In this document: positions 7,918 to 14,608 of the stretch, piece after piece | Position numbering within the stretch: position 1 is the first letter of the stretch | Layout of the letters: each line of letters starts with the position of its first letter | DNA from: an uncultured Lachnospiraceae bacterium | GTDB taxonomy: Bacteria > Bacillota > Clostridia > Lachnospirales > Lachnospiraceae | Length of the DNA stretch: 21,331 nt | Assembly: GCA_910578175.1 (NCBI GenBank) | Contig: CAJTPF010000031.1 | Location: 1-21,331 of the forward strand | Direction: 5' to 3' | Program-made: the position numbers and the translations under genes | Notes under the pieces: model-generated | Databases searched by the model: none | What the model was told of the DNA's origin: nothing | The model's input: the letters and a program-made list of their open reading frames with translations, nothing else

Positions 7918-8760
7918 ATGTATATCGAACAGACAATAGCGAATGTAAAAAGACAGATAAAAGAATGGAGAAGCCAGGGATTTCGCGTGGGACTGGTGCC
8001 GACCATGGGATATCTTCATGAAGGTCATCAGAGCCTGATCCGGCGGGCTGTTGAGGAAAATGACAAAGTGGTGGTCAGTATTTTTGTCAATCCCATTCAG
8101 TTCGGACCGAAGGAAGATCTGGAGAGTTATCCCAGAGACCTGGATGCGGATTGTGCATTATGTGAAAAAAACGGCGCTGCAATGGTATTTTGTCCAGAGG
8201 TTTCGGAAATGTATGGAGAGGGATTTTCCACTTATGTGGATATGGGCGGCGTAACGGCAGAGCTTTGCGGAAAAAGCCGGCCCATCCATTTCCGGGGAGT
8301 CTGTACGGTGGTCTGCAAATTGTTTCATATCGTGACACCGGACAGAGCCTACTTTGGCGAAAAAGATGCCCAGCAGCTTGCGGTTATCCGGCATATGGTC
8401 AGGGACTTAAACATGGATGTGGAAGTGGTAGGATGTCCGATCGTAAGAGAGGCGGACGGTCTGGCAAAAAGTTCGAGAAATACATATTTATCGCCAGAGG
8501 AGCGAAAGGCGGCTTTGGTATTAAGCCGTTCCATTCAGGCGGGGAAAGCGATGATTCAGGCGGGAGAGAAAGACGGCGACAGGATTCTGGAAGAAATGCG
8601 CCGGATTCTTTCGGAAGAACCGCTGGCGAAGATTGATTATGTGGAGATGGTACGATGGGATACCATTGAGATTCATCATCGGGCAGACGTTCCGGTGCTA
8701 GTTGCCATAGCCGTATATATCGGAACCACCAGGCTGATCGATAATTTTATATCAGAGTAA
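7918..8760 (+). CDS. panC: Pantoate--beta-alanine ligase (pantothenate synthetase)
   Basis: The enzyme joins pantoate and beta-alanine with ATP, through a pantoyl-adenylate, to make pantothenate. The 280 residues start at ATG 7918, with AGGAGG at 7906-7911 six bases upstream; upstream in-frame codons from 7894 are not needed. Family motifs are complete: LVPTMGYLHEGH (27-37, the HIGH-like nucleotide site), VSIFVNPIQFGP, FRGVCTVVCKLFHIVTPDRAYFGEKDAQQL, and LAKSSRNTYLS, the KMSKS-equivalent loop. The usual C-terminal dimerisation region is present, ending IGTTRLIDNF. Length is normal for bacterial PanC. It lies between panB and panD, so substrate supply from both branches is genetically linked. 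Confidence 0.97.
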   Translation: MYIEQTIANVKRQIKEWRSQGFRVGLVPTMGYLHEGHQSLIRRAVEENDKVVVSIFVNPIQFGPKEDLESYPRDLDADCALCEKNGAAMVFCPEVSEMYGEGFSTYVDMGGVTAELCGKSRPIHFRGVCTVVCKLFHIVTPDRAYFGEKDAQQLAVIRHMVRDLNMDVEVVGCPIVREADGLAKSSRNTYLSPEERKAALVLSRSIQAGKAMIQAGEKDGDRILEEMRRILSEEPLAKIDYVEMVRWDTIEIHHRADVPVLVAIAVYIGTTRLIDNFISE

Positions 8761-8836
8761 CAGTTGAAATCGTGTATGTGGAATTTATGATTACAAGACG
8801 GTCTGTAGTCATGCGAAGACAGGAAATGAGGATATT

Positions 8837-9235
8837 ATGAATATAACGATGTTAAAAGGAAAGATACACAGGGCCACAGTGGTTCAGGCGGAATTAAATT
8901 ATGTAGGCAGTATTACCATTGATGAGGCGCTGATGGAGGCGGCAGGTATTTTGGAGTATGAACAGGTACAGATAGTTGATATTGAAAACGGAAACCGGTT
9001 TGAAACTTATGTCATTGCAGGAGAGCGGAACAGCGGCATGATATGTTTAAACGGAGCGGCTGCAAGAATGGTACAGGCCGGAGACCGGGTGATCATTATG
9101 TGTTATGCGGCAATGACGCCGGAAGAGGCGAAAACCCATACGCCGAAAGTTGTTTTTGTAGATGGGAAGAACCGGATCAGCCGTGTGACAAGATATGAAA
9201 AGCATGGTCTGTTAACCGATATGGAAGAGGTGTAA
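8837..9235 (+). CDS. panD: Aspartate 1-decarboxylase precursor
   Basis: The protein has 132 residues and ATG 8837 follows TGAGGA. PanD is a pyruvoyl enzyme that decarboxylates L-aspartate to the beta-alanine used by PanC. The proenzyme self-cleaves at a Gly-Ser bond; here NYVGSITID places it at Gly24-Ser25, so Ser25 becomes the pyruvoyl group of the alpha chain. Lys9 (LKGKIHRA), the region around Tyr22, and NGAAARMVQAGDRVIIMCYA with the conserved substrate-pocket residues are all present. The family length is about 125-130, so this is intact. The gap from panC is 76 bases. The coaBC start lies only two bases after the panD stop, implying translational coupling. Confidence 0.97.
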   Translation: MNITMLKGKIHRATVVQAELNYVGSITIDEALMEAAGILEYEQVQIVDIENGNRFETYVIAGERNSGMICLNGAAARMVQAGDRVIIMCYAAMTPEEAKTHTPKVVFVDGKNRISRVTRYEKHGLLTDMEEV

Positions 9236-9237
9236 GG

Positions 9238-10452
9238 ATGCTGAAAGGAAAAACGGTGATTCTGGGAGTGACCGGCAGCATTGCCGCTTATAAGATTGCG
9301 GGGCTGGCCAGCCGGCTGGTTAAACTGGGTGCAGATGTGCATGTGATCATGACGGAACATGCCACGAATTTTGTGAACCCCATTACCTTTGAAACACTGA
9401 CGAACAATAAATGTCTGGTAGATACCTTTGACCGGAATTTTCAGTTTCATGTGACCCATGTTTCTCTGGCACAGAAAGCAGACGTGATGCTGGCAGCACC
9501 GGCCTCTGCCAATATCATTGCGAAAATGGCATACGGAATTGCGGATGATATGCTAAGCACTACGGCGCTGGCCATGAAAGGCCCGGTCATTGTGGCGCCG
9601 GCCATGAACGTAAATATGTATAATAATCCCACGGTTCAGGATAATATCCGACGGTTATCCGGTTTCGGAAAAATCATCATTCCTCCGGAAAACGGTTATC
9701 TGGCCTGCGGCGCAACCGGAGCCGGCAAACTGCCTTCGGAAGAGGTGCTGTTAAATTATATTCTCCGGGAAATTGCCTGTGAAAAGGATTTAAAGGGAAG
9801 AAAGGTTCTGGTAACCGCAGGTCCGACCAGGGAAGCCCTCGACCCGGTCCGCTTCATAACCAATCATTCTACCGGAAAGATGGGATATGCCGTTGCCAGG
9901 CAGGCAATGCTCCGGGGCGCAGACGTGACGCTGATCAGCGGACCGGTACATATAGAGCCGCCGGCATTTGTTTCGGTTCTTCCGGTGGTAAGCGCCGAAG
10001 ATATGTTTCAGGCCGTAAGCCGGAATTATAAAGAACAGGATATGATCATCAAAACGGCGGCGGTAGCGGATTATACCCCGTCGGAGGTTCAGGAGGAAAA
10101 GATCAAGAAATCCGGGGATGAAATTTCTGTAGCACTCAGCCGGACAAAAGATATTCTGGCATGGCTTGGCAGCCGGAAAGGGAACTCTCAGGTTTTGTGC
10201 GGATTTTCCATGGAAACCCAAAATGTCTTGGAAAATTCCAAAAGAAAACTGGAAAGCAAGCAGGCCGACCTGATCGCAGCAAATGCGCTGAGAGACGAGG
10301 GGGCCGGCTTTGGAACGGATACCAATCACCTGATCTTAATTCAGAAAGAAGAAATCACAGACTTACCCCTGATGTCTAAAGATGAGGCTGCCGATCATTT
10401 ATTGGACCGGCTGAAGCTGATATGGGAATCGAAGCAGAATATGATAATGTAG
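9238..10452 (+). CDS. coaBC: Bifunctional phosphopantothenoylcysteine decarboxylase / phosphopantothenate--cysteine ligase
   Basis: The protein has 404 residues. ATG 9238 lies two bases after the panD stop, with GAGGTG at 9226-9231 serving as ribosome binding site. Residues 1-180 are the FMN-dependent decarboxylase CoaC: GVTGSIAAYK (10-19), catalytic His74 in FHVTH, PAMNVNMYNNP (121-131) and active-site Cys157 in YLACGATGAGKL. Residues 186-404 are the CoaB synthetase: VLVTAGPTREALDPVRFITN, STGKMGYAVA, KTAAVADYTP and SKQADLIAANAL. CoaB couples 4'-phosphopantothenate with cysteine using CTP, and CoaC then decarboxylates the product to 4'-phosphopantetheine. Its place at the end of the pan genes links vitamin synthesis to coenzyme A assembly. 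No pantothenate kinase is visible in the window. Confidence 0.97.
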   Translation: MLKGKTVILGVTGSIAAYKIAGLASRLVKLGADVHVIMTEHATNFVNPITFETLTNNKCLVDTFDRNFQFHVTHVSLAQKADVMLAAPASANIIAKMAYGIADDMLSTTALAMKGPVIVAPAMNVNMYNNPTVQDNIRRLSGFGKIIIPPENGYLACGATGAGKLPSEEVLLNYILREIACEKDLKGRKVLVTAGPTREALDPVRFITNHSTGKMGYAVARQAMLRGADVTLISGPVHIEPPAFVSVLPVVSAEDMFQAVSRNYKEQDMIIKTAAVADYTPSEVQEEKIKKSGDEISVALSRTKDILAWLGSRKGNSQVLCGFSMETQNVLENSKRKLESKQADLIAANALRDEGAGFGTDTNHLILIQKEEITDLPLMSKDEAADHLLDRLKLIWESKQNMIM

Positions 10453-10542
10453 GGAAAACGGTACTCAGGTTCCCGGAATGCGCATATCTTAGTCTTATAA
10501 CTGTATTTACCAGGAATATCGAAACAGGAGGATTAGGATCGC

Positions 10543-11502
10543 ATGATGATGAAAAGGATTTCTTTGGAACCGGAGGCTTTAAAGGTATGTGAGGAAAATT
10601 CGGTACCGCCCCTTATTTTTCAGCTACCGCCGTGGAAGGGCAGGGAACTGCTGGAGCAGGCCCAGAGTTCGCCGGTATATATGTATCCAGCAGATATAGA
10701 CAGTACCACTGTGGATACCGGAGAGTGGGGCTGTATCCGGGTATTCATCGTCCGGCCGGAATCACGGAACTGCAGCGGAAACGTTATTTTTTATATCCAT
10801 GGAGCCGGCTGGGTATTCGGAAGTTTTCATACCCATGAAAAACTGGTGCGTGAACTGGCGGCAAGAACGAATTCGGTGGTGGTATTTCCTGAATATTCCC
10901 GTTCGCCGGAAGCGAGATATCCTACGGCCATTGAGCAATGCTATCGCGTACTCTGCAATCTGCCGGAACTGGCAGAACGGATGACTTTTTCTCTGAATCC
11001 CCGGACGTTGACAGTGGCGGGAGACAGTGTAGGCGGAAATATGGCGGCTGCAATGTCCCTGATGGCAAAATTCAGACAGGGACCCTGTATTCAGAAGCAG
11101 CTTTTGTATTATCCGGTAACAAATGCCTGCTTTGATACCTGTTCTTATTATAAATTTGCGGCAGGTTATTATTTATACCGGGCGGGAATGATATGGTTCT
11201 GGAATCAGTATACCATGTCTGAACGAAACAGAAACCAGATAACGGCTTCTCCCCTGCGGGCAGATTTCCACCAGCTTGCCGGACTGCCGGATACCATGAT
11301 CTTAAACGGGGAAGCGGATGTACTGAGAGATGAAGGAGAAGCATTTGCGGTAAAACTGCGGAAAGCTGGGGTAAATGTGACCGCTGTGAGATTTCAGGGA
11401 ATCATACATGATTTTGTGATGCTGAATGCGTTGGATCAGACGAAGGCGTGCAGGGCGGCGATGGATGTTTCAACGGCGTGGATCAATGGGAAAAATGAGT
11501 AG
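10543..11502 (+). CDS. Alpha/beta hydrolase, hormone-sensitive-lipase-like esterase
   Basis: The protein has 319 residues and begins with three consecutive ATG codons at 10543. AGGAGG (10526-10531) and AGGA (10534-10537) are both possible ribosome binding sites. The HSL/Aes family is identified by the oxyanion motif HGAGW (86-90, usually HGGG) and the nucleophile elbow GDSVGGN with Ser162. The acid Asp is in LNGEADVLRDEGEAF and the catalytic His in GIIHDFVMLNA. It should hydrolyse short-chain carboxylic esters or acylated small molecules in the cytosol; there is no signal peptide. It lies 90 bases after coaBC and before a strong terminator, so it may be the last gene of the pan transcript, although a role in CoA metabolism is not indicated. 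Confidence 0.88.
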   Translation: MMMKRISLEPEALKVCEENSVPPLIFQLPPWKGRELLEQAQSSPVYMYPADIDSTTVDTGEWGCIRVFIVRPESRNCSGNVIFYIHGAGWVFGSFHTHEKLVRELAARTNSVVVFPEYSRSPEARYPTAIEQCYRVLCNLPELAERMTFSLNPRTLTVAGDSVGGNMAAAMSLMAKFRQGPCIQKQLLYYPVTNACFDTCSYYKFAAGYYLYRAGMIWFWNQYTMSERNRNQITASPLRADFHQLAGLPDTMILNGEADVLRDEGEAFAVKLRKAGVNVTAVRFQGIIHDFVMLNALDQTKACRAAMDVSTAWINGKNE

Positions 11503-11532
11503 ATTTTGAATGTTATGAATGGAGAAGTATCG

Positions 11533-11561
11533 GGCATACTGCGGGGGAGTATGCCTTTTTT
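11533..11561 (+). terminator. Strong intrinsic terminator ending the pan/esterase transcript
   Basis: A perfect 8-bp stem GGCATACT (11533-11540) / AGTATGCC (11548-11555) with loop GCGGGGG is followed by six T (11556-11561). It lies 31 bases after the esterase stop codon. It insulates the cas promoter from the operon upstream. Confidence 0.92.
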
Positions 11562-11654
11562 AGTTGAAATGATTGATATTCGATATAATCAAATAATTCG
11601 GCAGCAACATATACAGACAGGGAAAAGACGGGATGTTACGCTGAATTATAAGCG

Positions 11655-11694
11655 ATTCTAACATTGTTTGACTGTATTCAAACAATGTTAGAAT
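11655..11694. repeat. 17-bp perfect palindrome upstream of the cas promoter
   Basis: ATTCTAACATTGTTTGA (11655-11671) and its exact reverse complement (11678-11694) flank the six-base loop CTGTAT. No T run follows, so it is not a good intrinsic terminator. The right arm starts with TCA, followed by the sequence matched by the crRNA-like guide encoded at 11786 onwards. The left arm presents the same TCA and seed on the opposite strand. The -35 box begins five bases after the right arm. Confidence 0.85.
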
Positions 11695-11698
11695 TATT
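11678..11698 (+). promoter_or_regulatory. Candidate self-target (PAM plus protospacer) in the cas promoter
   Basis: A TCA triplet at 11678-11680 precedes an 18-base segment (11681-11698). That segment matches the spacer-like sequence at 11786-11803 at every position except 6 and 12. Those are positions that type I Cascade flips out and does not read. Beyond position 18 identity falls away, as is typical of crRNA-like regulators that bind without full complementarity for cleavage. A Cascade footprint of about 35 bp from here would cover the -35 box at 11700-11705 and the promoter spacer. Confidence 0.75.
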
Positions 11699-11699
11699 A

Positions 11700-11731
11700 T
11701 TGACAACTATTAACTTATGGGTTAATATAAT
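11700..11731 (+). promoter_or_regulatory. Promoter of the cas operon and crRNA-like leader
   Basis: A perfect -35 TTGACA (11700-11705) is followed after 17 bases by TAATAT (11723-11728), which overlaps a perfect TATAAT at 11726-11731 (20-base spacing). Transcription would start near 11735-11740, about 20 bases before the degenerate repeat. A dyad TATTAAC (11708-11714) / GTTAATA (11721-11727) lies between the two boxes and overlaps the -10, a possible operator for a separate repressor. Confidence 0.7.
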
Positions 11732-11755
11732 AATGTAGATGGTATAAACATAATG

Positions 11756-11854
11756 GTTTAACATTAACATATTATGTATTTAAATAACAAGGTTAGTATT
11801 ATTTAGAACTTCTTGAACCACAGCACGCGGTGCAAAGTCCGTTTTTCCGGACTT
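11756..11854 (+). ncRNA. crRNA-like guide RNA: degenerate CRISPR repeat, spacer-like segment and hairpins
   Basis: Positions 11756-11785 match the array repeat of this locus at 23 of 30 bases. The last 12 bases are identical (ATGTATTTAAAT), and the 4-bp mini-stem ACAT/ATGT is kept. Two of the seven mismatches fall in its three-base loop and the other five in the 5' part. A Cas6 cut eight bases before the repeat end would leave the handle ATTTAAAT. The spacer-like segment runs from 11786 to about 11822. No second repeat follows. Instead there are two hairpins, GCAC/GTGC (11823-11833) and AAGTCCG/CGGACTT (11835-11854), that could define the 3' end. The segment's first 18 bases match the operon's own promoter. 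This resembles CreR/CreA-type regulators; it is predicted here, not shown. Confidence 0.75.
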
Positions 11855-12014
11855 CCAATCGTTTTATTCTTACTAAAGCAAAAGCAGATCATCTTTGCAA
11901 ATCCCCCCCACAAAAGATAAAGAAAAGTGCACAATTTAATATTTTTTATAACCGTAACTAATGGCAAATTCTGGCTTTATGTCAGTCAGTACGAAACAAA
12001 GGAGGCAGATAACC

Positions 12015-12719
12015 GTGGATTTATTTCGTGTTTATGAAATTTCCGTTAAGGTATTCACATTGCAGGACTTTCAGCAGGAAGAAGCAAGTTATGTTATTTC
12101 AGGGTTTGTAGACGTCTGTTTGTCAAAGGATATCAAATATCTGGAATTTCATAATAAAAATTGTTACAAGGGGTATGTGATAGACATGCCCTATCCGTTA
12201 GAACCGGGCGGTACATATAAAAAAGAAAAAGTATATACCGTACGAATCAGGACGATTCGGAAAGACCTGATGAATTATCTGACGGAAACTCTGGGAAATA
12301 CGGCGAATGAGTATTTTAAAGGACTTACGACTCATGTTCGGATCATACCGAGAAAGCATATTTCAAAAATATATTCCATCACACCGGTTCTGATCAAATT
12401 AGGGGAGGGAGGATACTGGAAATCCAATATATCCTTTGAACAGTATGAGCATTTATTAAAAACCAATCTCATAAAGAAGTATAACACATTTATGAATACA
12501 AAAATTGATGAGGATTTTCAGCTTTATACCAATATTCAGAAATTAAACCGGGTGCCGGTTAAGATTAAGTTTAAAAACATAGCATTGCTGGGTGATAAGT
12601 TTGATATGGAAATCGCTGATAATGAAATGGCACAGGAGTTAGCATATTTAGCGCTGGCAACGGGCATCGGTGAGAACAATTCCAGAGGATGCGGATTTGT
12701 AAACTATAAGTATTTGTAA
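12015..12719 (+). CDS. cas6: CRISPR-associated endoribonuclease Cas6 (type I-B)
   Basis: The protein has 234 residues from GTG 12015, chosen because AAAGGAGG (11998-12005) lies nine bases upstream. The in-frame ATG 11961 has no ribosome binding site. Cas6 cuts pre-crRNA within each repeat, eight bases from its 3' end, and in type I-B stays linked to crRNA maturation for Cascade. The Cas6 signature is the glycine-rich C-terminal loop ATGIGENNSRGCGFVNYKYL (215-234). The N-terminal YEISVKVF strand and RIIPRKHISKIYSITPVLIK are consistent with the duplicated ferredoxin-like folds. It is the first gene of the operon, about 275 bases downstream of the promoter; that leader carries a degenerate repeat which Cas6 itself may bind or cut. 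Confidence 0.92.
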   Translation: MDLFRVYEISVKVFTLQDFQQEEASYVISGFVDVCLSKDIKYLEFHNKNCYKGYVIDMPYPLEPGGTYKKEKVYTVRIRTIRKDLMNYLTETLGNTANEYFKGLTTHVRIIPRKHISKIYSITPVLIKLGEGGYWKSNISFEQYEHLLKTNLIKKYNTFMNTKIDEDFQLYTNIQKLNRVPVKIKFKNIALLGDKFDMEIADNEMAQELAYLALATGIGENNSRGCGFVNYKYL

Positions 12720-12758
12720 CTTGAGATGATATTACCGGAAAGGAGGTAAAAGAGATAG

Positions 12759-14585
12759 ATGTTTGATGAGGCAATTAAAGTGTTTGAAGCAGGGTTGGAA
12801 CAGCAACCGGAACAATGGTTGTATGATAATTATGTTCCTGCGCCGGGAACTTATATTCTGCTGAATCTGGAGGATGATTTTTCTGTAAGAAACATCTTTG
12901 ATGTCGGAAAACCGGATAAAAAGACTGGCGAAATTCCGGGAGAGAATACTAGTGATTATAAATTCATATCGTTTCTGGATAAAAACAGCAGACTGATCTC
13001 AATGAATAAAGCAGTAGATTCCGGAAAGATAATCCATTCGAATAATTATTATTCCTTTTTTATAAAGAAAGAAAGTATTAAAGCAGGGAAACTGCAGGAT
13101 AAAAATATAGAAACATATTACGGTGTGTTGTCGGATCCTTATGTTAAATATGGGAAGGGTCAGGCGAAGCAGATTTATGAGGAGACGGAAAAAATACTGG
13201 GACCAGTGAATACAGAGATAATAGGCAGGATACGGACCTGGGTGAAACAAAATCTAAATACGTTTCTTCAGCAACAGGATATCAGTCTGGAAGCAAAAGA
13301 TTACCTGAAAATCTTTTTTGTTTATGCAGAGGATGAAAGGACCAGAGAAGAAATAAAAAAAGAGGGCCAGCGTTATATAAGACCTAATATTTTTAATAAT
13401 AACAAATACAATCAACTCGCAAATAATACAATTTTTGGATTGCATAGTAATAATATGGGTCTTAATGAAAAAAAGCCGTTTCTGGAGAATAAATCCAGAA
13501 AAATATCTATTCCATGTGCCGTAACAATGGAGCGGGCGATCATACAAAATCAGTTTATGGAGTATCTTTCATCTGAGGCAGCAAAGGGAAAAAATAATGT
13601 ATATATTGATTTAGATAAAAAAACGATAAAATGTGTAAAAAAAGGTGAGGAAAATTCAGATGCAGATATAGAGTCAGGATTATATTTCCGTGTCCGACAG
13701 GGAAAAACAGAACTGGAAATTCATTCTTTTGAAAGAATCACAGGATATAACAGTGAACTAAAGCAGCCTTTTCGTCTCAGGATGATATTTTCATTCCGTG
13801 AAAAGGCGGAAGAGGCATATTCAGGTTCATATGGTATGAAAGATAAATTGTATCAGATAGAATCGCTGGTAAATGAAGTTCTGTTTGGGAAATATCTGAT
13901 CAATAATTATAAGACTGCGGCAGGAGATTTACCGAATATAGATCATCGGATCAAAGAAGAACTGCTGCTGTGCCGGGAACAGTTATGGAACTGGTTCTAT
14001 AATAATAACAGCCGGAATGTGAAACCGCTGCTGGATAAAGCATGTAAACGTCTGATAAAGGATACTATTGAAAATGATTATCTGGAAAAAGCAAAACATC
14101 AATTTAATCTGTGGTTTTCTTTAACGGATTATTTGAATGAGAACAGGAGGAATGAAGTACCTATGAGTGATGTTATGAGTGAAGTAAGAAGGCAATTAAT
14201 GGAGCATGTGATGAAATCCCGGGAAGAGTGGATGTTTGAAAATGATGATGAATATTACTATGCAGTGGGTCAGATCAGCAGGTATATTCTGGAGTTAAGC
14301 AGGGCAGCAAAAAAATCATTAGATATGGTTAAACCGATTCTGACGGTCCGGGATGATAAGATGTTGAAAAAGAGAGTTGCGCTTCTGGCAAAAAAATATG
14401 ACTATGCAATAGAAATGAAGTATGCAAGAGCAATGGAACTGTTGGGCAAAGTACTTACATATATGCCAGATGAAACAGCAAATGAAGTTATGATCATGGC
14501 GGGATATGTTGATAAAAATATATTGTATATGTCAAAGAAAAAATATGATGAAGAAGAGATGAAAAACAATAATGCAGGGCTGTAG
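12759..14585 (+). CDS. cas8b: Type I-B Cascade large subunit Cas8b (Csh1-like)
   Basis: The protein has 608 residues. ATG 12759 follows AGGAGGT at 12741-12747. Cas8b recognises the PAM and starts DNA unwinding in the type I-B Cascade. The call rests on position between cas6 and cas7, on length, and on Csh1-like stretches such as MGLNEKKPFLENKSRKISIPCAVTMERAIIQNQFMEYL (about 243-280), which matches the conserved KPFL-x-x-K-x-RK segment. The C-terminal 140 residues are strongly helical (RRQLMEHVMKSREEW, ISRYILELSRAAKKSLDMV, AIEMKYARAMELLGKVL) and correspond to the region that in other type I-B systems is also made separately as the small subunit Cas11. An in-frame start with AGGAGG lies exactly there. 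Subfamily naming is less certain than the role. Confidence 0.9.
   Translation: MFDEAIKVFEAGLEQQPEQWLYDNYVPAPGTYILLNLEDDFSVRNIFDVGKPDKKTGEIPGENTSDYKFISFLDKNSRLISMNKAVDSGKIIHSNNYYSFFIKKESIKAGKLQDKNIETYYGVLSDPYVKYGKGQAKQIYEETEKILGPVNTEIIGRIRTWVKQNLNTFLQQQDISLEAKDYLKIFFVYAEDERTREEIKKEGQRYIRPNIFNNNKYNQLANNTIFGLHSNNMGLNEKKPFLENKSRKISIPCAVTMERAIIQNQFMEYLSSEAAKGKNNVYIDLDKKTIKCVKKGEENSDADIESGLYFRVRQGKTELEIHSFERITGYNSELKQPFRLRMIFSFREKAEEAYSGSYGMKDKLYQIESLVNEVLFGKYLINNYKTAAGDLPNIDHRIKEELLLCREQLWNWFYNNNSRNVKPLLDKACKRLIKDTIENDYLEKAKHQFNLWFSLTDYLNENRRNEVPMSDVMSEVRRQLMEHVMKSREEWMFENDDEYYYAVGQISRYILELSRAAKKSLDMVKPILTVRDDKMLKKRVALLAKKYDYAIEMKYARAMELLGKVLTYMPDETANEVMIMAGYVDKNILYMSKKKYDEEEMKNNNAGL
14163..14585 (+). 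CDS. cas11b: Predicted internal translation product: Cas11b small subunit
   Basis: Inside cas8b, AGGAGG at 14145-14150 is followed 12 bases later by ATG 14163, in frame at codon 469. A second in-frame ATG lies at 14175. The product would be 140 residues, almost wholly alpha-helical, sharing the cas8b stop codon. Several type I-B, I-C and I-D systems make a Cas11 small subunit from such an internal start. The protein lines the Cascade backbone and holds the non-target strand. Here the evidence is the perfect ribosome binding motif, frame, size and predicted helicity. The spacing is longer than optimal, and expression is inferred. Confidence 0.6.
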   Translation: MSDVMSEVRRQLMEHVMKSREEWMFENDDEYYYAVGQISRYILELSRAAKKSLDMVKPILTVRDDKMLKKRVALLAKKYDYAIEMKYARAMELLGKVLTYMPDETANEVMIMAGYVDKNILYMSKKKYDEEEMKNNNAGL

Positions 14586-14608
14586 AAACAGCAGAATGGA
14601 GGATGCAT

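Noticed and set aside
8786..8811. Imperfect dyad between panC and panD (around AGACGGTCT)
   Set aside because: It has no room for a loop, wobble pairing in the outer arms and no T run, so neither terminator nor riboswitch can be supported.
11655..11694. 17-bp palindrome as an intrinsic terminator
   Set aside because: The stem is AT-rich and followed by TATTATTGACA rather than a T run, and a strong terminator already lies at 11533-11561.
11803..11892. Minus-strand 29-codon frame (ATG at 11892, preceded by a run of seven G) overlapping the spacer-like segment and hairpins
   Set aside because: The G run is not a true ribosome binding site, the peptide has no recognisable features, and the region is better explained by the + strand crRNA-like element.
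11961..12014. N-terminal extension of cas6 from ATG 11961
   Set aside because: There is no ribosome binding site before 11961, whereas AAAGGAGG precedes GTG 12015, after which similarity to Cas6 begins.
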